DNA of 64,000 nt from Pyxidicoccus parkwaysis (GTDB lineage: Bacteria; Myxococcota; Myxococcia; Myxococcales; Myxococcaceae): the NCBI RefSeq assembly GCF_017301735.1, contig NZ_CP071090.1, positions 2,046,001 to 2,110,000 on the forward strand, in the 5' to 3' direction. The translations under genes and the position numbers were made by a program. Below, one piece after another: positions 54,978 through 64,000 of the stretch. Positions within the stretch are counted from its first letter, which is position 1, and each line of letters begins with the position of its first letter. A model generated the notes under the pieces. It was given only the letters and a program-made list of their open reading frames with translations. It searched no databases and was not told the DNA's origin.

Positions 54978-56387
54978 CTACTTGCGGCCGTCCGTCTCCA
55001 GCGTGGGGATGGGGAAGCGCTCGTGCGGCGCGAAGCTGGGGTCCAGCTCGCGGGGGAGCGTGTCCAGCTTGTTGTAGCGACGCAGGTCAATCCAGCGGTG
55101 GCCACCCTCGAACAGGAGCGAGTACCGCTTCTGCTTCAGCAGCTCGTCCAGGGCGTTCGCCGCGGTGATGTCCAGCTTCGCCGGCAGGCGACCGGAGCGG
55201 GTGCGGATGTAGTTGATGTCATCCGCCGCCGGACCGATGTTGCCCAGGCCGAGGTTGGCCTCCGCGCGCAGGAGGATGAGCTCCTCGTTGCGGATGAGGG
55301 GCACCGGAGAGTCCGCGCTCGGGTAGAGCGTGAACTTCAGGTCCGTGGACAGCTTGCCGTCCGCCGCCTTCACGGGCTCGGCCAGCTTCTTCGTCTTGCG
55401 CGTCACGCGGTCGTCAATCTGCCCGTTCGCCTGGTTCTCCGCGTCCGTGACGATGGACGGATGCGCGTAGATGGTCTGGCTGAGCAGGTTGTTGTCCAGG
55501 TCGCCCGAGGCCGCGCGGAACGTCTGGAACACGCCGCGGTTGAGCGAGGCCAGGGCCGCGCCCTTCGCACCGTCATCCGCGGGGATGCTGGTGTCGATGA
55601 ACGACTGGCTCAGCGCAGTCAGCGCGTCGTCGTAGTGGCCCTGGTACACGGCCACGCGGGCCTTCAGCGCGCGGTTGAACTTCAGGAACGTCGCGGGCGT
55701 GTTGAAGTCGTCCGACGTCTCACCGGCGTTCATGTTGAAGCCGGTGCTGAGGGTGAAGGGGAAGTTCGTCTCCCCCGCGGCCGTCAGGTGCGCGGCGGCC
55801 TCGTCCAGCAGCGAGGAGATGTGGTCGAACACCTTCTCCTTGCTCTCGATGGGGGCCAGCTCACCCAGCGGCAGGTCCACGGCGATGGCCGCGCCGTTGG
55901 TGTCGCGCGTGTTGATGACCACCAGGAAGTCCAGCGCCATGATGGTCTTCGTGAAGCCGCGGATGGCCTCCTTCTCGGCGTCCGACGGGCCGGCCACCTT
56001 GGTCACCGCCGCCAGCAGCGTGTTGGCGTTGCGGATGTTGGCGTACGGGTTCGTCCAGAAGTTGCCGCCGAAGGCCGGGCCGCCCGGGTCCAGGTCCGGA
56101 CCGAGCAGCTCCTCGACGGTGCGAGGCTCCGCGGGGTCGAACACGAACGCCTCACGACCGATGACGCCCAATTCCGCGACGTAGCCGTTCTGCGCCGCCA
56201 GGCCCACGCGGTTGCCGATGAGCAGGCCCGTGGCCGCGCTGTTGACGCGCGACGGCGTCGGGTTGTCCCGGAAGTCATCCAGGCTGACGTTGTCCAGGTC
56301 GGTGACGTCGAGGCCACCGCATCCGCCCAGGCCCAGCACCGCGGCCAGCATCACCACTGCCTTCTTCGTCGAATACATGGTCTTCAT
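54978..56387 (-). CDS. SusD/RagB-like outer-membrane lipoprotein
   Basis: 469 residues from ATG at 56387, 4 bp after the receptor stop. Lipoprotein signal with lipobox LGGCGG. Helical TPR-like core with NIRNANTLLAAV, RGFTKTIMALDFLVVINTRD, ALKARVAVYQGHYDDAL and the SusD end signature: LIRNEELILLRAEANLGLGN, AADDINYIRTRSGR, LKQKRYSLLFEGGHRWIDLRRYN (by position ~405-428). SusD proteins cap the SusC barrel and capture ligand. Lacks an adjacent enzyme on the same strand. Such pairs are typical of Bacteroidota and uncommon in myxobacteria. Confidence 0.9.
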   Translation of the reverse strand: MKTMYSTKKAVVMLAAVLGLGGCGGLDVTDLDNVSLDDFRDNPTPSRVNSAATGLLIGNRVGLAAQNGYVAELGVIGREAFVFDPAEPRTVEELLGPDLDPGGPAFGGNFWTNPYANIRNANTLLAAVTKVAGPSDAEKEAIRGFTKTIMALDFLVVINTRDTNGAAIAVDLPLGELAPIESKEKVFDHISSLLDEAAAHLTAAGETNFPFTLSTGFNMNAGETSDDFNTPATFLKFNRALKARVAVYQGHYDDALTALSQSFIDTSIPADDGAKGAALASLNRGVFQTFRAASGDLDNNLLSQTIYAHPSIVTDAENQANGQIDDRVTRKTKKLAEPVKAADGKLSTDLKFTLYPSADSPVPLIRNEELILLRAEANLGLGNIGPAADDINYIRTRSGRLPAKLDITAANALDELLKQKRYSLLFEGGHRWIDLRRYNKLDTLPRELDPSFAPHERFPIPTLETDGRK

Positions 56388-56391
56388 GGCC

Positions 56392-59460
<3,069 letters not shown>

Positions 59461-59584
59461 TCGGTCCTCACGTCGCTGCGTTTGAAACGGCCCCCCCTGA
59501 AGGATGCCGTGGACTTGAATCGTCCCTGGCTGAACGCTTCCGAGTCAACGGACATATCGGGATTTCAGGCACTTGCCTGCCAGT

Positions 59585-59639
59585 GCAGAGAGAGGGGAAA
59601 TCTCTGCTCCCGGTGATACATGTGCCATGCTGATACATG
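59585..59639. promoter_or_regulatory. Repeats in the divergent region between susC and the secreted protein gene
   Basis: An inverted repeat GCAGAGA/TCTCTGC (59585-59591 and 59601-59607) is followed by two direct copies of TGATACATG (59614-59622 and 59631-59639). They lie 125-175 bp upstream of the susC start and ~100 bp upstream of the gene at 59742, in the least GC-rich part of the gap, so they may bind a regulator of both units. Confidence 0.4.
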
Positions 59640-59741
59640 GAGGCGCGGTTGACCCACCCGGTAGGGTGTGCGTCACAAGTCCCAGCAGGGCTTCCCAACG
59701 GCAGGAGGGCGCACGTGACGCGCCCCGCCGGAGAAACCCAG

Positions 59742-61601
59742 ATGCCAGTCCCCCGCACCTCGTGCCCGCGCTTCGCGGGTGCACGCCGTCCGAGTCTACC
59801 TTCATCCCTTCCATGGCTGCTCGCGTCAGTCCTGGCGTTGAGCGTGTCCTGGCCGGCCAGCGCCGGTCCGCCTCCCTGGCGCAGTGTGTTGGCGCTGCCG
59901 CTCGCGCAATGCCCGCCCACGACGCCGCCGTACCCCGACGCGTCGGCGCCCGCCGGAGAGGTGACGACGGCCCGGCCGCAATTCGCCTGGAGCTCGGTGC
60001 CCGGCGCCACCTCGTACACGCTCTACGTGCTGGACACGTCCGACAACATCGTCCTGCGGCAGACCAACATCCCGACGACTTCGTTCATCCCCACGAGCAA
60101 CCTGCCTGAGGGCGTGCAGCTCCGGTGGAAGGTGAAGGGCGAGAGTCCCTGCGGCCCGGGCCCCTACTCGCAGTCCGTGTACTTCATCGTCTTCACGACG
60201 CCGCCCTGTCCGCCGTACTCCGCGCCAGTGGGACACTGGCCCCACGACGCGATTGGCACGGCCCGGCCCACCTTCTCGTGGACGGCGGTGCGCGGGGCCA
60301 CCTCGTACACGCTCTATGTCCTCGACCCGGCGGAGAACATCATCCTCCGGCAGACGAACCTGACGCAGACGTCCTTCACCCCCACGAGTGACTTGCCCGG
60401 AGGCATGCAGCTTCGCTGGAAGGTGAAGGGTGAGAGCCCATGCGGCCCGGGGCCGTACTCGCAGGACCTGTACTTCTCGGTGCCGGGCCCGCCAGCGCCG
60501 CCCTCGGTGCGGATTGTGTCTCCCGCCGACGAGAGCACGGTGACGGGGCCGGTGGACGTGCAGGTGCAGGTCAGCCCGGAGACGAGCTTCGTCGAGTTCT
60601 ACGTGGACGGCGTCTACGTGACGGCGAAGGCCGGGGCGCCCTACAGCTTCGCGTGGAACCCGGCCATCAACCCGCTGCCGGCGCCGAACCACGCCATGCA
60701 ACTGGGTTACCATTTCGTGGACGGCCGCTATGGGAACTTCAAGGCGGAGGTGTCTGGCTACACCAACCTGTATTACGCGTGGGCCCGGCGCGGGTACGAG
60801 CCGGACAGCACGGCGCCGGACTCAGTGTGGCTGCCATTGATGCAGAGCGCGGTGGCGTCCGCCGCCGCAGAGGGGTGGAGCATCCAGCTCAACCTCAACC
60901 TGCAGGAGCAGACGCCGGGACGGGTGACGCCGCTGGATGCGGTGCTCGACCTCATGGCGCCGTATTGGAGCCGCGTGTCGCGCATCGAATTGGCGTCGGG
61001 GCCGGACTGGAGCCGCGCGGAGACGGAGGCGCGACTCCAGGACCTGCGGGCGAGGCTGAGCGCGCGGGGGCTCGCCGCGCGGCCGCTGGGCAATGTCTAC
61101 AGCACCAGCCAGGTGCGCACGTCGGATGCCATCTTCGCCAACGGCCTGGACTTCGTGAGCATCGAGGCCTTCCTCGACGGGCCGGGCAGTCCCATCAGCC
61201 AGGCCAACATCGGGAACCTCGTCTGGGATGTGAGCCAGGCGAAGCAGCGCGTGCCCACGAGCAAGCAACTCGTGCTGGTGGTGCAGTCCGACACGCGCAA
61301 TGGCACGTGGACCAACATGGACACGCTGAAGGACCTGCAGCTCACGCCGTACTACCACCTGGGCGCGAATGACCCGCGCGTCGTCGCGCTCACGATGTAC
61401 ACGTACGGAAGGCCGCAGGGGGCGCGAGACACTCCCGAGCTGAAGCCCGCGCACATGCGCATCGCGGAGAAGATGTTTGGCTTCGCTCTCCCAGGCGCGA
61501 AGTGCGGACGAAGGATGCTGACAGCGGCGGCCTACAACGCGCAGGGCCAGGGCAACCTCCAGAACGTGGAGGTGACTGTCTCGGGCCCCGGGTGTCCGTG
61601 A
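59742..61601 (+). CDS. Secreted protein: two Fn3-like repeats, Ig-like domain, possible glycoside-hydrolase-like barrel
   Basis: 619 residues from ATG at 59742 (GGAG upstream), with a long signal peptide ending near WPASA. Two near-identical ~100-residue beta repeats follow (each with ATSYTLYVLD, NIxLRQTN and LRWKVKGESPCGPGPYSQ). Then an Ig-like Big domain (VRIVSPADESTVTGPVDVQVQV) and a ~300-residue C-terminal part (YYAWARRGYEPD, WSIQLNLNLQEQTPG, LDFVSIEAFLDGPGS, VALTMYTYG) that reads like a TIM-barrel glycosidase, though catalytic residues could not be assigned. Divergent from susC; may process or bind a surface polymer. Confidence 0.65.
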   Translation: MPVPRTSCPRFAGARRPSLPSSLPWLLASVLALSVSWPASAGPPPWRSVLALPLAQCPPTTPPYPDASAPAGEVTTARPQFAWSSVPGATSYTLYVLDTSDNIVLRQTNIPTTSFIPTSNLPEGVQLRWKVKGESPCGPGPYSQSVYFIVFTTPPCPPYSAPVGHWPHDAIGTARPTFSWTAVRGATSYTLYVLDPAENIILRQTNLTQTSFTPTSDLPGGMQLRWKVKGESPCGPGPYSQDLYFSVPGPPAPPSVRIVSPADESTVTGPVDVQVQVSPETSFVEFYVDGVYVTAKAGAPYSFAWNPAINPLPAPNHAMQLGYHFVDGRYGNFKAEVSGYTNLYYAWARRGYEPDSTAPDSVWLPLMQSAVASAAAEGWSIQLNLNLQEQTPGRVTPLDAVLDLMAPYWSRVSRIELASGPDWSRAETEARLQDLRARLSARGLAARPLGNVYSTSQVRTSDAIFANGLDFVSIEAFLDGPGSPISQANIGNLVWDVSQAKQRVPTSKQLVLVVQSDTRNGTWTNMDTLKDLQLTPYYHLGANDPRVVALTMYTYGRPQGARDTPELKPAHMRIAEKMFGFALPGAKCGRRMLTAAAYNAQGQGNLQNVEVTVSGPGCP

Positions 61602-61630
61602 GGTCGGTGACATGAGTCACGCGGGGCACC

Positions 61631-61826
61631 GCTCGCGAGAGGGCGGTGCCCCGGCGTGTCGTGAGATGCCTGGAGCATTGCTCGCGAGAGGGCGGTACCC
61701 CGGCGTGTCGCGAGAAGCCCGGAGCACTGCTCGCGAGAGGGCGCTGCCCCAGCGCGTCGTGAGGCGACTGAGGCTCAGTTCGCGAGAGGGCGGTGCCCCG
61801 CTGTGTCGTCCGTCGGTCCTTCCGCT
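61631..61826. repeat. Four 49-bp tandem repeats
   Basis: Units begin at 61631, 61680, 61729 and 61778, an exact 49-bp period. Each starts G(C/T)TCGCGAGAGGGCG and continues through GTGCCCCGGCGTGTCGTGAGA-like sequence; the last unit diverges after ~34 bp. The first unit with its flank forms a 10-bp hairpin GGGGCACCGC/GCGGTGCCCC (61623-61632, 61643-61652), and CTCGCGAG in each unit is itself a palindrome. 49 is not a multiple of three, so it is non-coding. Lies in the 293-bp gap before the ceramidase gene. Confidence 0.85.
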
Positions 61827-61894
61827 TCGCATGACTGACAACACTCCGAGGGAGTCCGGCGAGAATCCCGGTTCCACGAGGAGGAGCGTCACGC

Positions 61895-63985
61895 ATGCAA
61901 ACCTGTCTCGCCCGTCGGTGGTGTCCCTGGGTCCTCGCGCTGCTGCTGAGCGCATGTGGTGCCGAAGTCGGCAAGCCGTCAGTGGAGGAGGGAAGGGCTC
62001 CGCCCACCGTGGAGACAGTGGCGCAGCCCGCGCTCACCGGTCCGTGCGCGGGCAACACGTCCTTCCAGGTGGGCGCGGGCATCTATGACATCACCGGCCC
62101 CGCGGCCGAACTGGGAATGATGGGCTACGCGATGCTGGAGCAGAAGACGGCGGGCATCCATCAGCGGTTGCGCGCGCGTGCCTTCGTCATCGCCTCTCCG
62201 TGCAATGGCAAGCGCGTGGCCTTCGTGAGCGCGGACGCGGCCTTCATCGCCCAGGGCGTCAAGCAGCAGGTGGTGGAGCGGCTGCGGGCTACGTACGGCG
62301 GCGCGTACTCGGATGACAACGTGGTGCTGAGCGCCACGCACACGCACAGCGGGCCGGGCGGTTTCTCGCACTACGCGCTCTACAACCTGACGATTCTCGG
62401 CTTCGACAAGCAGAACTTCGACGCCATCGTCGACGGCATCTACCAGTCCATCGTCCTGGCGCACGGCAATCTCACGGCGGGCTCGGTGCGCATGGCGTCC
62501 GGTGATTTGCTCAACACCAGCATCAATCGCTCACCTGAGGCGTACCTGCGAAATCCCGCCACGGAGCGTGCGCAGTTCAATCAAGACACAGACAAGCGGA
62601 TGACGCTGCTGCGCTTGCAGTCCAGCACGGGTCAGGAGGTGGGCCTCATCAACTGGTTCGCCGTCCATGGCACGTCCATGGGCAATGACAACCTGCTCAT
62701 CAGCGGCGACAACAAGGGCTACGCGGCCTACCTCTTCGAGAAGCAGAAGGGCACGAGCTACACCGCCGCAAAGACTTTCGTCGCCGCCTTTGCGCAGAGC
62801 AACGAGGGCGACGTGACGCCCAACATCTACGGCGGGGAGAACGGCGGCGGCGCCGACGACTTCGAGAGCACGGAGCTGTCCGGCCGCAAGCAATATGACC
62901 TCGCCCGCGCGCTGTACGACGGCGCGACGCAATCCCTCACGGGCGCGGTGGACTACCGGCACACCTACGTGAAGATGGACGAGGTGCAGGTGGCCCCCGC
63001 GTACACGGATGGCGTGGCCCGCACCACCTGCGAGGCGGCCATCGGCATCTCCATGCTGGCCGGCGCGGAGGACGGCCCGGGCTTCGGCAGCGAGGGCGCC
63101 ACGTGTGAAGACATCCATGACGTGTGGAATGCCATCACCTGCGCGGTCACCACCACGCCGTGCCAGGGAGAGAAGCCCGTCGTGCTGGAGATGGGCACCA
63201 TGCAGCCCTACCCGTGGACGCCGGAGGTGCTGCCACTCCAGGTGGTGACGCTGGGCAACCTGGCGCTGGTGGCGGTGCCCTTCGAGATGACCACCATGGC
63301 GGGCCGGCGGCTGCGAGCGACGGTGCAGGCGCAGCTCGCGCCGCTGGGCGTGGACACGGTGGTCATCGCGGGCCTGGCCAATGCGTACGCGGGCTATCTC
63401 GTCACGCGTGAGGAGTATGCGAAGCAGGACTACGAAGGCGCATCCACGCACTTCGGTCCATGGCAGCTCGCGGCGGTGCAGCAGGAGGCGGAGAAGCTGG
63501 CGTCCGCGCTGCGCACCGGCGTGTCCGTCCCCTCGGGGCCCACGCCGCGCGATTTGCGCAACGACCAGACGACGGTTCAAACGGGCGTGGTGTTCGATGA
63601 CAAGCTGCTCTGGGTGGACTTCGGTGGCATCGTCACCAACGCACAGGCGTCATATTCGCGAGGCGCGACGGTGAGCGTGAAGTTCTGGGGCGGGCACCCG
63701 AAGAACAACCTGCGGCGGCAGGGGAGCTTCCTCCAGGTGCAGCGCAAGTCGGGCACGTCCTGGGTGACGGTGGCCAATGACTGGGATTGGGAGACGAAGT
63801 ACCGGTGGGAGCGCAACAACTGCGTGCCCACGTTCGCCTGCTCGCACGTCACCGTGGAGTGGCGGATTCCGGCGGACGCCACGCCGGGCACGTACCGCAT
63901 CCGCCATGACGGGGACTGGAAGTCCGGCTGGGACGGGCTCATCCGCCCCTACACGGGCTACTCACGCGAGTTCACGGTGAATTGA
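61895..63985 (+). CDS. Neutral/alkaline ceramidase, lipoprotein
   Basis: 696 residues. Lipoprotein signal with lipobox LLSAC. The neutral ceramidase domain runs from FQVGAGIYDITGPAAELGMMGYA; zinc-binding LSATHTHSGPGG, catalytic-serine region LLNTSINRSPEAY (Ser near residue 211), NWFAVHGTSM, and AFAQSNEGDVTPNI are all conserved. The C-terminal Ig-like domain (from about VSVPSGPTPRDL to the end) is typical. It hydrolyses ceramide to fatty acid and sphingoid base outside the cytoplasm. Two insertions rich in Cys (TTCEAAIG..., ATCEDIHDVWNAITCAVTTTPC) probably form disulfides. Substrate may be prey or self lipids. Confidence 0.94.
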   Translation: MQTCLARRWCPWVLALLLSACGAEVGKPSVEEGRAPPTVETVAQPALTGPCAGNTSFQVGAGIYDITGPAAELGMMGYAMLEQKTAGIHQRLRARAFVIASPCNGKRVAFVSADAAFIAQGVKQQVVERLRATYGGAYSDDNVVLSATHTHSGPGGFSHYALYNLTILGFDKQNFDAIVDGIYQSIVLAHGNLTAGSVRMASGDLLNTSINRSPEAYLRNPATERAQFNQDTDKRMTLLRLQSSTGQEVGLINWFAVHGTSMGNDNLLISGDNKGYAAYLFEKQKGTSYTAAKTFVAAFAQSNEGDVTPNIYGGENGGGADDFESTELSGRKQYDLARALYDGATQSLTGAVDYRHTYVKMDEVQVAPAYTDGVARTTCEAAIGISMLAGAEDGPGFGSEGATCEDIHDVWNAITCAVTTTPCQGEKPVVLEMGTMQPYPWTPEVLPLQVVTLGNLALVAVPFEMTTMAGRRLRATVQAQLAPLGVDTVVIAGLANAYAGYLVTREEYAKQDYEGASTHFGPWQLAAVQQEAEKLASALRTGVSVPSGPTPRDLRNDQTTVQTGVVFDDKLLWVDFGGIVTNAQASYSRGATVSVKFWGGHPKNNLRRQGSFLQVQRKSGTSWVTVANDWDWETKYRWERNNCVPTFACSHVTVEWRIPADATPGTYRIRHDGDWKSGWDGLIRPYTGYSREFTVN

Positions 63986-64000
63986 CGGCCCGGCCCACCG

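Noticed and set aside
61631-61826. CRISPR array
   Set aside because: The units are contiguous repeats of one 49-bp sequence with no unique spacers, and no cas genes are near.
61612-62088. A 158-codon frame through the tandem repeats
   Set aside because: The repeat period is not a multiple of three, translation is low complexity, and it overlaps the ceramidase start in another frame.

Overview
This is a GC-rich (roughly 70%) stretch of a myxobacterial chromosome, most likely Myxococcus or a close relative. Third codon positions are almost all G/C, GTG starts and ATGA/GTGA overlaps are frequent, and there are many two-component and chemosensory genes, an NtrC-type regulator next to a sigma-54 promoter, and a kinase-like membrane protein. 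All assignments come from reading the sequence; no database search was run.

Left end (1-5560): one end of an integrated mobile element, probably a prophage. It carries a Bet/RecT single-strand annealing protein that runs off the left edge, small unknown genes on both sides of an AT-rich divergent control region, a degenerate kinase-like membrane protein, an excisionase-like HTH protein and a tyrosine integrase with an inserted zinc ribbon. The element stops at a copy of the 3' part of a tRNA-Arg(CCG) gene followed by that tRNA's terminator, which marks the attachment site.

5.7-17.8 kb: a fibronectin-III lipoprotein, a CNNM/CorC-type CBS membrane protein (apparent ATC start), a lone receiver protein, a metallophosphoesterase, a ceramide-glucosyltransferase-like GT21 enzyme, and a phosphate locus read leftward: PhoB-like regulator, phosphate porin, PstS, PstC, PstA, PstB, PhoU.

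17.9-24.8 kb: a NtrB-like kinase and NtrC-like regulator, then paired direct repeats and a near-consensus -24/-12 promoter in front of a SulP transporter and beta-carbonic anhydrase. This looks like a regulated inorganic-carbon module. A TauE/SafE exporter and its DUF1634 partner follow.

24.9-28.6 kb: SixA phosphatase, a second metallophosphoesterase, and a PhoR/PhoP pair with a PHO-box-like site upstream.

28.9-41.6 kb: a housekeeping block: yceD, an inverted rpmF, plsX-fabH-fabD-fabG-acpP-fabF (fatty acid synthesis), rpiB, glyA, nrdR, ribD-ribE-ribH, nusB and a stand-alone M17 N-terminal domain.

41.6-50.5 kb: a compact chemosensory operon (CheY, CheA, two CheW, a small membrane protein, a large HEAT-repeat protein, CheR, CheB, then another CheY) with no methyl-accepting receptor gene.

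50.5-55 kb: an ABC exporter pair, a beta-hydroxyacid dehydrogenase and an HpcH/HpaI-like protein with an altered metal site.

55-64 kb: a SusD/SusC-like outer-membrane uptake pair, rare outside Bacteroidota, divergent from a secreted multidomain protein; then four 49-bp tandem repeats and a neutral ceramidase lipoprotein. A glycolipid or sphingolipid scavenging role is possible but inferred.
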